Assembly: GCA_002713605.1 (NCBI GenBank)
Contig: PATL01000024.1
Coordinates: forward strand, 1-8,502
Length of the DNA: 8,502 bases
Direction: 5' to 3'
Source of the DNA: a bacterium
Lineage (GTDB): Bacteria; Actinomycetota; Acidimicrobiia; Acidimicrobiales; UBA8592
Both the position numbers and the translations under genes were made by a program. The notes below the pieces were generated by a model. That model had not been told where the DNA came from. It made no database searches and was given only the letters and a program-made list of their open reading frames with translations. Positions 1 to 5,762 of the stretch are shown one piece after another (within the stretch, counting starts at the first letter, position 1; the number at the start of each line of letters is the position of its first letter).

Positions 1-1599
1 CTCAGCGATCATGATGACTTTCCCATCCCTATTCCCGATAATGATTTTTCCATCCCATACAGCCGGAGTGGCCTCCAGACAACCATTACCTACGGGGAAA
101 CGCCAAAGTCGTTCAGGCTTTATACTTGTGTCTTTCACGTCGTAAGCATTCAGGAAGCCACTGCAATCAGCTTGCAGGAGAACGTCATCGATAACGACAG
201 GAGAGCTCCACAAGGGGCCTTGAATGAGGAATTCCCAACGGATTTCACCTGTGATCTTATCTATTCCTATAACCCGCGCTGAGTCGGTAACAATGATGAC
301 TAAATCTTTGTGCAGAGCGGCTGTTGCCCAAACACCATCTGGTAGTTCATCGTTGTCAAATATTGACCAAACGAGTGGATCATCGGGATTGGAAGGGTCT
401 AATTTGATGAACTGCCCTACTTGCAATGAGCGGTTAAATCCTCTTTCGTATTCAACGCCAACATACAAATAACCTTCTTCATCTACAACAATTGTTGCGT
501 CTACGTCATCACCAACCCAGTAACGAAAATTGCGAACAGGATCATCACCTACCGAGAGCAACGACAAGTCCCATCCTTGAACAAGACCTCCAGAATTCGC
601 GAAATATGCAGTATCTCCGCTGATGGCAACGGAACCTTCGATGGAGACATTACTTCCAACGGTATTTATCAAGTCATCGTCATATCCGGGCGCAGCGAAA
701 ACGAGTTCTGGCTCCGCCATTACGAAACCGTCATCGTCATATGACCGGTTGAGTTTAATGATGTGAAATACTGAATTCTCTCCACCTACGAAGAGATAAT
801 CATTAATTACGAGCGGTGCGCCATCCCAGTCATTATTCCATACGCTTCCTTCAACAGTGTCTGAGTCGAGGCTCCAAAGAACTAATGGTTCCCCCCGATC
901 TATCGCCACGAGCCGAAGTAAGTCATCTCTGCCACCGGCGTATACGATTGGGAAACCGTCTGGGTCTACGGTCACTGATCCCTTGATGATGTCATCTGTT
1001 TGCAATGGTTTTAATAGTTGGTTTCCTGTATCAGCGTCAAGAAAATGAATAGCTCCGTCTAAAGCACCAAAGATGGTCCAGGTGATGCCATCACGTTCAA
1101 AAATAGCTGGTTGCCCTGTCCACCCAAGACCGCACCATTCCTCGTATTGGTAATCAAGCATGGTAGTGCCACACAGGAGAGTGTTACGAGGGTATTGCCA
1201 TTTCAATTCAGGGTTTCTTGGTATTGGGCCTGTTCCATAAAAGGTTCGTGTTGGGTTTCCGCGAAAAGTAAGCAATCCGTCAACTGTTGTACCCCAAGGT
1301 GAACCTACTGATGAAGGGTCAACCCAACCTGGGTAGGGGTCTGGGGAGATCATCACGCTCGGCACAGGTTCAGGTTCGAGAGGGGCCTCAACTTCCGGTA
1401 TGACAGTTGGAATAGGCGTAGGAATGACCTCAGGAGTTTGAAAAACTTCTTCTATTGACTCAGTTGATTGCGTTAAAAGCCAGATCCATGCTCCGACCGC
1501 CGCTCCGAGGGCAAGCAGGATAATAGGTATCATCCAGCGCAGAATTCTGCTGCTAGTCGATTGGGTCGGTTTGGCGTAACGAGGGATATATGGTTCCAA
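1..1599 (-). CDS. Membrane-anchored PQQ-like beta-propeller protein (3' end outside window)
   Basis: This frame is open from 1599 to the window edge, 533 codons without a stop, so the C-terminus is missing. A short N-terminal segment is followed by one membrane helix (about residues 23-42, IPIILLALGAAVGAWIWLL), then a Pro/Glu/Thr-rich linker (about 50-90), then a domain rich in PQQ/WD40-like blade motifs: LDADTG near 185, VIGIDKITGEIRW near 440, and repeated short YVG/FVGG strands. It is therefore a propeller held outside the membrane, similar in type to BamB or PQQ_2 proteins. C143 and C155 could form a disulfide. I chose TTG at 1599 because it gives the full cytoplasmic start and lies 9 nt after the crotonase stop; ATG at 1533 is the alternative but would begin inside the helix. 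No PQQ-dehydrogenase catalytic context is visible, so binding or scaffolding is likelier than enzymatic activity. The family call is good; the function is unknown. Confidence 0.85.
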   Translation of the reverse strand, partial: MEPYIPRYAKPTQSTSSRILRWMIPIILLALGAAVGAWIWLLTQSTESIEEVFQTPEVIPTPIPTVIPEVEAPLEPEPVPSVMISPDPYPGWVDPSSVGSPWGTTVDGLLTFRGNPTRTFYGTGPIPRNPELKWQYPRNTLLCGTTMLDYQYEEWCGLGWTGQPAIFERDGITWTIFGALDGAIHFLDADTGNQLLKPLQTDDIIKGSVTVDPDGFPIVYAGGRDDLLRLVAIDRGEPLVLWSLDSDTVEGSVWNNDWDGAPLVINDYLFVGGENSVFHIIKLNRSYDDDGFVMAEPELVFAAPGYDDDLINTVGSNVSIEGSVAISGDTAYFANSGGLVQGWDLSLLSVGDDPVRNFRYWVGDDVDATIVVDEEGYLYVGVEYERGFNRSLQVGQFIKLDPSNPDDPLVWSIFDNDELPDGVWATAALHKDLVIIVTDSARVIGIDKITGEIRWEFLIQGPLWSSPVVIDDVLLQADCSGFLNAYDVKDTSIKPERLWRFPVGNGCLEATPAVWDGKIIIGNRDGKVIMIAE

Positions 1600-1608
1600 A
1601 TTGGACTC

Positions 1609-2400
1609 TTATCGGCCTTTAAATTGAGCTGATCTTCGTTCAACAAATGACGCAACTCCCTCTTTAGCATCATCTGAAGCTAACAATTTTGATTGAACTG
1701 GCCCCATAGCATTAACAGTTGCCTTGAACCCCTCATCAATCCAGCGCTTTGATGATGCTTTGGTTTCTTGTACTGCTAGTGGTGCCATTTCGCATATCCT
1801 TGCTGCTACATCCAGCGCTCTTGTCAATTCAGATCCAACCGGAACTATCTCCTGAACAAGACCGATCCGATATGCTTCTTCAGCATCAAATTCATCACAT
1901 GTAAGAAGGTGATACATTGCATTGCCCCAACCGCCACGTTCAACGAAACGAATAGTAGCCCCACCGGTAGCGTGTATTCCGCGAGCTGGTTCCAGCTGAG
2001 AGAAGCGGCAATTATCAGCGGCGATGATTATGTCACCAGCTAAAGCAAGCTCAATGCCAAATGTATACGTGATGCCCTTCACTGCAGTGATAATGGGTTT
2101 TCTACATGCACGTCCTAATGCCATGGGGTCCACGCGAGAACTCTGATCGGTATGAGATCTGTCATTCGAAGACATTCTGTCTGTCCATTTTGGCAAGTCA
2201 AGGCCAGCTGTGAAATGGTCACCATGTGCGAATAAAACACCGACCCATAATTCGTCATTAGTATCAAGTTCTGTCATTGCATCGACGAGTTGGGTTGCCA
2301 TGGTTGGGGTATAACCGTTTAGTTTTTCTGGACGATTTAAACCTATGAGAAGGATATGATCCTTTACTTCTGTTGTTATTGAACCTTCATTATCAGTCAT
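1609..2400 (-). CDS. Enoyl-CoA hydratase/isomerase (crotonase) family protein
   Basis: This is a 263-residue cytoplasmic enzyme, the normal length for a single-domain crotonase. Family knowledge: these enzymes bind acyl-CoA thioesters, stabilise an enolate in an oxyanion hole, and typically hydrate trans-2-enoyl-CoA in fatty acid or related degradation. Seen here: the first oxyanion-hole motif HFTAGLDL (62-69), a region GIELALAGDIIIA (115-127) carrying E117, and FSQLEPARGIHATGG (133-147) carrying E137. E117 and E137 are 20 residues apart, like the catalytic glutamates 144 and 164 of mammalian mitochondrial hydratase, so true hydratase activity is plausible. The usual GGG before the first Glu is reduced to FGI. 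The exact substrate cannot be read from sequence. The ATG at 2400 has no Shine-Dalgarno sequence but sits 6 nt after a -10 box, suggesting a leaderless mRNA. The propeller gene follows closely and is probably co-transcribed, though no functional link is evident. Confidence 0.92.
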   Translation of the reverse strand: MTDNEGSITTEVKDHILLIGLNRPEKLNGYTPTMATQLVDAMTELDTNDELWVGVLFAHGDHFTAGLDLPKWTDRMSSNDRSHTDQSSRVDPMALGRACRKPIITAVKGITYTFGIELALAGDIIIAADNCRFSQLEPARGIHATGGATIRFVERGGWGNAMYHLLTCDEFDAEEAYRIGLVQEIVPVGSELTRALDVAARICEMAPLAVQETKASSKRWIDEGFKATVNAMGPVQSKLLASDDAKEGVASFVERRSAQFKGR

Positions 2401-2406
2401 ACAATG

Positions 2407-2437
2407 ACATTAGTGCCTTTGTCTACAGTTTTGTCAA
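2407..2437 (-). promoter_or_regulatory. Promoter candidate for the crotonase gene, leaderless type
   Basis: On the minus strand a perfect -35 hexamer TTGACA (2432-2437) and a -10 TAATGT (2407-2412) are separated by 19 nt, somewhat long. Only 6 nt lie between the -10 and the ATG at 2400, so transcription would begin at or next to the start codon. No ribosome binding site is visible. It lies in the 54-nt gap behind the DUF3499 gene, so the crotonase may be transcribed both on its own and by read-through. Confidence 0.5.
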
Positions 2438-2454
2438 CAACTCTATCTGGGTGT

Positions 2455-3039
2455 TCAGTCGTCGTTCACGACTCGGAATGCTCTTTGGAGAAGAGGATTC
2501 TCTTCACTGGGCTGCATATCCTGTTCTTCATCCCAAAATGTACCTTGCGTTACCTCTTCCTCTGAATAATCATCTGGCACCACATGCAGGTATCCGTCTT
2601 CAAAAGGCTCAGAAACGAGTTCTTCAATAGGGGGGGCGGCTTCTTCAAGATCAATGCTTATCGGTGCTGAAATTTCTTGTTGCGCATGAACATCTTCAAT
2701 AGGGATTTCTATATTGATTTCAGGTTCCACGTAGGCATCTTGCAATATCTCAACTTCGGTTTTAGCCTTAGCCTCTTTACGCTTCATAGCCTTTTTAGAC
2801 TTTCTCACTTTTTTGCGACCGGTAGATCGCTCATCGATGAGTTCCCAACCTTGTGGAACGGTAATTCTAGCCGCATGAATTTCACATAAAGCCGAGCCGT
2901 CTATAGCTTTATCGTGATCGGTATCAACAATCCAAGCTCTCCTGCTTTGCGGAATCATTAGAAGTACACATGCCGCTTCTCGGGCACATCCAACTCGGTT
3001 GCAATAATCAGTTCTCTCCACGTGAAAAAAGTACCTCAT
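2455..3039 (-). CDS. DUF3499-family protein with long charged C-terminal tail
   Basis: The N-terminal 67 residues match DUF3499 as I remember it: a C-x4-C pair (C13, C18), a central strand region, then ALCEIHAARITVPQGWEL with C52-x2-H55, resembling the family's 'LCAEHAxRLTxPRGWE' signature. The Cys/His pattern suggests a zinc knuckle, but the family's function is not established. After it comes a Lys/Arg-rich stretch (about 71-91, including KKVRKSKKAMKRK) and then about 100 mostly acidic, probably disordered residues to the end. Typical family members also carry variable tails. ATG at 3039 is used; an in-frame TTG lies just before it at 3042, and a GTG seven codons further in would still keep all the cysteines. 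No clear Shine-Dalgarno supports any of these starts. The protein lacks a signal peptide or membrane helix and is presumably cytoplasmic. It is the best taxonomic marker in the window. Confidence 0.8.
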   Translation of the reverse strand: MRYFFHVERTDYCNRVGCAREAACVLLMIPQSRRAWIVDTDHDKAIDGSALCEIHAARITVPQGWELIDERSTGRKKVRKSKKAMKRKEAKAKTEVEILQDAYVEPEINIEIPIEDVHAQQEISAPISIDLEEAAPPIEELVSEPFEDGYLHVVPDDYSEEEVTQGTFWDEEQDMQPSEENPLLQRAFRVVNDD

Positions 3040-3196
3040 CAAGTCTTCAAGGGTTGTGACTATGTACGAAAATTTATGATTTTGTAAATCTAAGCAAAGT
3101 ATTTAACCCGACACAATGCTGTTTTGAGCGAAGCGATCTCACATTTAAAGAGGCGATTGTTTGCTTTTGACTTAAGATGATAGAGACGTAGGAGGC
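3040..3196. promoter_or_regulatory. Divergent intergenic region between DUF3499 and the M29-like gene
   Basis: About 157 bp of A+T-rich sequence between two gene starts must hold promoters for both. On the plus strand a TAAGAT (3173-3178) is a possible -10 for the M29-like gene, giving a leader of roughly a dozen bases that contains AGGAGG. No convincing -35 partner is seen. For the minus-strand gene, TTTACA followed 16 nt later by TACATA is a weak pair. No palindromic operator stood out. Confidence 0.35.
3190..3195 (+). promoter_or_regulatory. Strong Shine-Dalgarno AGGAGG abnormally close to ATG
   Basis: AGGAGG is an excellent ribosome binding sequence but only one base (C3196) separates it from the ATG at 3197, against the usual 5-9. 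In-frame ATT codons at 3200 and 3203 lie 4 and 7 nt away, so initiation could be shifted, or the match could be accidental. Confidence 0.5.
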
Positions 3197-4219
3197 ATGA
3201 TTATTTCTTGGATTTCACCTGAAACACTTTCTCAGCAATTTGAATTATGTGGGGTAACCGAAGGATCCTATGTTGTTATACTGACCGATAATTTAGTAAC
3301 TGATCAATTTCAAGCAAACAATCTGGATGGTCTGGAGAAATTGGGTTGCCGTTTTGATATCTTCAACATCCAGTGGGACCAGAAAGAGACAACAACAATC
3401 AAGCTTCAAAGCGAAGGCCTTCGTAGTGCTTTAACCCAAGCTGATTTAGTAATAAATCTTACTAATAGCCTTACACATGAAATTATTGAGAATTCTCGTC
3501 TAAATCAGAAACGTATCCTTTGCATTAGAACTTCAGAGTTTGAACCCTATAGTCATTCGATGACCAGCGCAGGAGTGCTGCAACGATCGGACCGGATACA
3601 AACCCTGCTTCCTAACACGGAACACATATCTATCAACACTGAAGCTGGAACTAATCTAATGTTCAGCACTGATGCTTTAAAGAATGATAGCTATACCGGA
3701 GTGCCTGAAAAAGAAGGATATCTGGCAAACTGGCCAGCCGGCTATATCAACTTTTCCACTGATGCAACTGGATTAGATGGAGAGATTGTTTTAATGCCCG
3801 GCGATATCGTAAACGATGCTCTTCATCTAGTGAAAAGCCCTGTTGTATTACAAATTCGTGGAGGGAACATTGTTGAAATGATTGGAGAATCAAGCGATGC
3901 GAATCTTTTAAAAGCCCAATTAGAATCTTTTTCAGATCGTGAGCATGCTTACATGTTGAAAGGATTTTCTATTGGCTTAATTTATTTCAGAAGCGACTAC
4001 TTCTCTGGCCCATTTGATCCCAGAAAAGTAAGTGCTGTAGGCACAGCTCTTCGAGGCGGTTGGGTAACTCTGATATTTGGTAACAACGTAGCAAATTCAC
4101 TCTGTGTAACTCTTACATCCCCCAACTTGCTATTTGATAATGTTGAGATATTCCTCAACGGAGATTTTGCTGCGACGATGGAACCTGACATCTATGAATT
4201 AGCATTAATGGGCCTTTAG
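3197..4219 (+). CDS. M29 aminopeptidase/NicX-like fold protein, probably lacking the metal site
   Basis: This 340-residue cytoplasmic protein resembles the leucyl aminopeptidase (M29)/2,5-dihydroxypyridine dioxygenase (NicX)-like family over its whole length. Matching segments include the start LSQQFELCGV with VVILTD (11-30), ADLVINLT (82-89), the EAGTNLMF strand (149-156), GYLANWPAGYINF (174-186) and LMPGDI (199-204), then GNNVAN near 295-300. In NicX, iron is held by two histidines and an aspartate; in homologues I recall SHxGxGL and HxD motifs. Here the corresponding stretches read LKGFSIGL (254-261) and NLLFDN (310-315): the Asp seems kept but both His are absent. By family resemblance it would otherwise be a metal hydrolase or dioxygenase; as it stands it may be a non-catalytic relative. 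The alignment is from memory, so ligand positions are inference. A 106-nt gap precedes the LysM gene. The start is uncertain by a few codons because of the crowded ribosome binding site. Confidence 0.7.
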   Translation: MIISWISPETLSQQFELCGVTEGSYVVILTDNLVTDQFQANNLDGLEKLGCRFDIFNIQWDQKETTTIKLQSEGLRSALTQADLVINLTNSLTHEIIENSRLNQKRILCIRTSEFEPYSHSMTSAGVLQRSDRIQTLLPNTEHISINTEAGTNLMFSTDALKNDSYTGVPEKEGYLANWPAGYINFSTDATGLDGEIVLMPGDIVNDALHLVKSPVVLQIRGGNIVEMIGESSDANLLKAQLESFSDREHAYMLKGFSIGLIYFRSDYFSGPFDPRKVSAVGTALRGGWVTLIFGNNVANSLCVTLTSPNLLFDNVEIFLNGDFAATMEPDIYELALMGL

Positions 4220-4223
4220 ACTT

Positions 4224-4240
4224 ATTTTAATCCTTAAAAT
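4224..4240 (+). terminator. A/T-only hairpin after the M29-like gene
   Basis: A perfect 7-bp inverted repeat (ATTTTAA / TTAAAAT, 3-nt loop TCC) begins 5 nt after the stop codon. It lacks any G:C pair and a clean U-tract, so it would be a weak terminator and might be chance in A+T-rich DNA. Confidence 0.3.
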
Positions 4241-4325
4241 TAGTTAAACATTTAAGTCAAAATTAGTCTGGACCGAAATAGATTCGTGATGTAGCCTGCC
4301 CACTAGGACACTATAAAGGGATGAA

Positions 4326-4685
4326 ATGAAAATATTCTTGTGCGCCATCGTAGGTGCTTCATTTATATTAAGTGCGTGTGGAAGCAGTGACTCAAATGAC
4401 GGACCACCGGATACAACTGAAGTTGAAATACCAATTGAAACACAAGAGGAAGAAATTACTGAAACACCTGTTGTCGTAGAACCCACGCCGACAGCAGAAA
4501 TTGTAATACCTACTCCTGCTCCCTTAATCCATACAGTTCAACCAGGTAATTCGTTGAGTCAAATAGCTCAAAGCTATGGGGTTCCTATTGAACTTCTTGC
4601 CGCAGAAAATGGAATAGATGATTACAACCTTATTCAAGTGGGTCAAGAAATTGTAATTCCGCTAATTGAAGATGAGGAAGAGTAA
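4326..4685 (+). CDS. LysM-domain lipoprotein
   Basis: This 119-residue secreted protein starts with a short lipoprotein signal peptide: MK, a hydrophobic core (3-14) and the lipobox LSAC with C18 as the probable lipidated cysteine. A low-complexity Pro/Thr/Glu linker (about 19-67, with EPTPTAEIVIPTPAP) leads to one LysM domain (about 68-112: HTVQPGNSLSQIAQSYGVP, ending QVGQEIVIP), and an acidic tail IEDEEE. LysM domains bind N-acetylglucosamine-containing glycans, chiefly peptidoglycan. There is no catalytic domain, so it is likely an envelope-anchored wall-binding protein. ATG at 4326 is supported by AAAGGG at 4315-4320 with 5-nt spacing. An out-of-frame ATG at 4321 reads only ATG AAA TGA and overlaps the real start. 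A TATAAA at 4312-4317 could be its -10, but no -35 was found. The linker resembles that of the propeller protein encoded at 1-1599. Confidence 0.9.
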   Translation: MKIFLCAIVGASFILSACGSSDSNDGPPDTTEVEIPIETQEEEITETPVVVEPTPTAEIVIPTPAPLIHTVQPGNSLSQIAQSYGVPIELLAAENGIDDYNLIQVGQEIVIPLIEDEEE

Positions 4686-4696
4686 TTACGCTTCCT
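4675..4696. terminator. Palindrome between convergent LysM and cyclophilin genes, candidate bidirectional terminator
   Basis: AGGAAG (4675-4680) and CTTCCT (4691-4696) enclose GTAATTAC with one mismatch on each side, so all but one base pair of the 22-bp palindrome match. It spans the LysM stop codon and lies 7 nt beyond the cyclophilin stop. No T-run follows on either strand, so a factor-independent mechanism is not certain. Confidence 0.45.
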
Positions 4697-4703
4697 ACTT
4701 AAA

Positions 4704-5255
4704 TTAACTTTCAGTGATTTGAATCGAATGAATCACTACGTCTGTTAAAGGTCTATCTCCGGGCTGAGTTTGGACTCGTTGCATTTCATCTGCAACTTCT
4801 AACCCTTTTACGACCTTTCCAAACAAGGAATACTGAGGTGGTAACCCTACTCCGCTTTGTCCAGTCACTATAAAGAATTGGCTTCCATTAGTGTTGGGCC
4901 CTGCATTAGCCATTGCGATAGAACCAATTTCGTATCGGCCAGGGGCGGGAAGTTCATCCTCGAAACGGTAACCTGGTCCTCCTCTTCCGGAACCTTCTGG
5001 GCATCCCCCTTGGCACATAAACCCATTAATAATTCTGTGAAAGATCAATCCATCGTAATAGTGGTACCGAGAAAGAAACACAAAGTTGTTCACAGTGACA
5101 GGGGCATTAATAGCATCTAAATGGATGACCATATCGCCCATTGATGTCTCCATCGTAGCCGTGTAGTTTTTTGTTGTGTCTATACACATAGGTGGCTGTT
5201 CTGCGAATTGAGTTATTCGTTCGCTGGAACCATCTGCATTCGGGCAATCAGTCAT
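4704..5255 (-). CDS. Cyclophilin-type peptidyl-prolyl cis-trans isomerase
   Basis: This 183-residue enzyme catalyses cis-trans isomerisation of Xaa-Pro bonds and assists protein folding. The cyclophilin domain starts near residue 33 (ATMETSMGDMVIHLD) and fills the rest. Active-site signatures seen: FHRIINGFMCQGG (catalytic Arg, plus Phe, Met and Gln), MANAGPNTNGSQFFI, and PPQYSLFGKV, where the Trp and His of eukaryotic cyclophilin A are replaced as usual in bacteria. No signal peptide or membrane segment is present, so it is cytoplasmic. The first 32 residues are an extension with cysteines at 4 and 24, a type I recall from actinobacterial homologues. ATG at 5255 is preferred over in-frame TTG at 5270 because AAAAGGA (5261-5267) lies 5 nt before the ATG. 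It is transcribed alone, convergent to the LysM gene and divergent from the zinc-ribbon gene. Confidence 0.95.
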   Translation of the reverse strand: MTDCPNADGSSERITQFAEQPPMCIDTTKNYTATMETSMGDMVIHLDAINAPVTVNNFVFLSRYHYYDGLIFHRIINGFMCQGGCPEGSGRGGPGYRFEDELPAPGRYEIGSIAMANAGPNTNGSQFFIVTGQSGVGLPPQYSLFGKVVKGLEVADEMQRVQTQPGDRPLTDVVIHSIQITES

Positions 5256-5260
5256 AAGTT

Positions 5261-5300
5261 TCCTTTTCAATTATTGTTTTGACGTAACCCTAGCCTGCAA
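5261..5300 (-). promoter_or_regulatory. Promoter and ribosome binding site of the cyclophilin gene
   Basis: On the minus strand TTGCAG (5295-5300) and AATAAT (5270-5275) are separated by 19 nt, the same long spacing as the crotonase promoter. AAAAGGA (5261-5267) then provides the ribosome binding site for ATG 5255 and rules against the TTG at 5270, which would overlap it. Confidence 0.4.
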
Positions 5301-5345
5301 TTTTTATTTGACCACACCATCCGCTGCTTGCGTCCATTATGAATC

Positions 5346-5351
5346 TACGAT
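5346..5351 (+). promoter_or_regulatory. -10 box TACGAT for a leaderless zinc-ribbon mRNA
   Basis: TACGAT fits the actinobacterial TANNNT -10 and ends exactly 6 nt before ATG 5358, the geometry expected for a transcript starting at the start codon. There is no Shine-Dalgarno sequence in front of this ATG and no good -35. Confidence 0.45.
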
Positions 5352-5357
5352 CCGCAT

Positions 5358-5531
5358 ATGGCGCAGAAACCTCAACGTGGAAAAATCCGGAAGATACGGC
5401 AAAAGCGAATGACCATCTCCTGCGAAATCTGTGATGTTACATGGAGAGGCAAACCGGGCGACTCATGCTGGAGCTGTGGCAATAAGCAAACAACGGTTGC
5501 TGTTCCGAATCAAGTCAAGATCGTCTCTTAA
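5358..5531 (+). CDS. 57-residue basic zinc-ribbon protein
   Basis: A short open frame from ATG 5358 to TAA 5529-5531 encodes a basic N-terminus (eight Lys/Arg in the first 17 residues, for example GKIRKIRQKR) followed by two CxxC knuckles: C22-E-I-C25 and C37-W-S-C40, 11 residues apart. This is the layout of a rubredoxin-like or ribosomal-type zinc ribbon. The four cysteines, the Trp and Gly between them (TWRGKPGDSCWSCG) and a short beta-like tail make chance unlikely. A basic arm plus zinc ribbon suggests RNA or DNA binding, possibly ribosome- or polymerase-associated, but I do not recognise the family. It begins as a leaderless transcript and ends in a long hairpin, so it looks like an independent unit. 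It is divergent from the cyclophilin gene, with a 102-bp spacer. Confidence 0.75.
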   Translation: MAQKPQRGKIRKIRQKRMTISCEICDVTWRGKPGDSCWSCGNKQTTVAVPNQVKIVS

Positions 5532-5596
5532 AACGGGAGGTGGCCAGTTGATGATCTAACCCCCGATGATCATCAACTGTTTAGAGCCACCCGTTT
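5531..5596 (+). terminator. Long nested inverted repeat after the zinc-ribbon gene
   Basis: A perfect 12-bp inner stem CAGTTGATGATC (5545-5556) / GATCATCAACTG (5568-5579) closes an 11-nt loop. It sits inside an outer stem AAACGGG (5531-5537) plus TGGC (5541-5544) pairing with GCCA (5586-5589) plus CCCGTTT (5590-5596), with a 3-nt bulge on the left and 6 nt unpaired on the right. About 23 base pairs form in total. The stem begins on the stop codon, as expected for a terminator, but no U-tract follows and it is larger than typical. It could instead be a structured RNA. Confidence 0.5.
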
Positions 5597-5629
5597 AACT
5601 TCCTAATGGTTTGTAGCCCCCCGGTCAAC
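5580..5629 (+). repeat. Degenerate 30-nt direct repeat with C-runs
   Basis: TTTAGAGCCACCCGTTTAAC (5580-5599) and TTTGTAGCCCCCCGGTCAAC (5610-5629) agree at 15 of 20 positions with a period of exactly 30. The first copy contains the right arm of the outer hairpin stem. ATGGTT (5606-5611) and AACCAT (5631-5636) bracket the second copy as a further small inverted repeat. No coding frame explains this region. Confidence 0.4.
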
Positions 5630-5654
5630 TAACCATCTTGAAGTCGAAGAAGTG

Positions 5655-5670
5655 TGTGTCATATGTCACA
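5655..5670. promoter_or_regulatory. CRP/FNR-family-like operator
   Basis: TGTGTCATATGTCACA matches the classic CRP/GlxR pattern TGTGA-N6-TCACA in 9 of the 10 fixed positions. It is centred about 100 bp upstream of the small membrane protein start at 5763, and no other gene start lies nearby. Recognition by a cAMP-receptor-type regulator is inference from the motif alone; no regulator gene is in the window. Confidence 0.4.
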
Positions 5671-5744
5671 GTACACATATTTTAGACCGAAAGACAACAT
5701 TTACGAAAAAACTCTTTGCCATAGCCATGCATGAAAATTAGATC

Positions 5745-5760
5745 TCACTAAGATTAGTGA
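5745..5760 (+). promoter_or_regulatory. Operator-like palindrome and -10 box at the operon start
   Basis: TCACTAAGATTAGTGA is a perfect 7-bp inverted repeat with a 2-bp centre ending 2 bp before ATG 5763. It contains TAAGAT (5749-5754), a TANNNT -10 that would start transcription around 5761, giving a leaderless mRNA. A factor bound here would block RNA polymerase. A further possible pair, TTGCCA (5716-5721) and TAGATC (5739-5744), has 17-nt spacing. Confidence 0.4.
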
Positions 5761-5762
5761 TA

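Noticed and set aside
224..1302. Three short plus-strand open frames (224-472, 857-1048, 1111-1302)
   Set aside because: They lie antisense within the continuous propeller frame, have biased, low-complexity Ser-rich translations and no ribosome binding site.
2373..2889. Plus-strand open frames 2373-2630 and 2677-2889
   Set aside because: They are antisense to the DUF3499 gene and the crotonase start, both of which have family support.
3997..4486. Minus-strand open frames 3997-4191 and 4244-4486
   Set aside because: They are shadows of the M29-like and LysM genes; the protein from 4244-4486 is Ser/Val-rich antisense of the linker.
4857..5120. Plus-strand open frame inside the cyclophilin gene
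   Set aside because: The minus strand encodes an unmistakable cyclophilin here.
5716..5744. TTGCCA/TAGATC as the main promoter of the ABC operon
   Set aside because: The spacing is good but the -10 match is poor; TAAGAT within the palindrome fits the start better, so it is listed only as an alternative.
5655..5760. CRISPR-like or attachment-site reading of the repeats near 5531-5760
   Set aside because: There are only two degenerate copies with no spacers, no cas gene, integrase or tRNA in the window.
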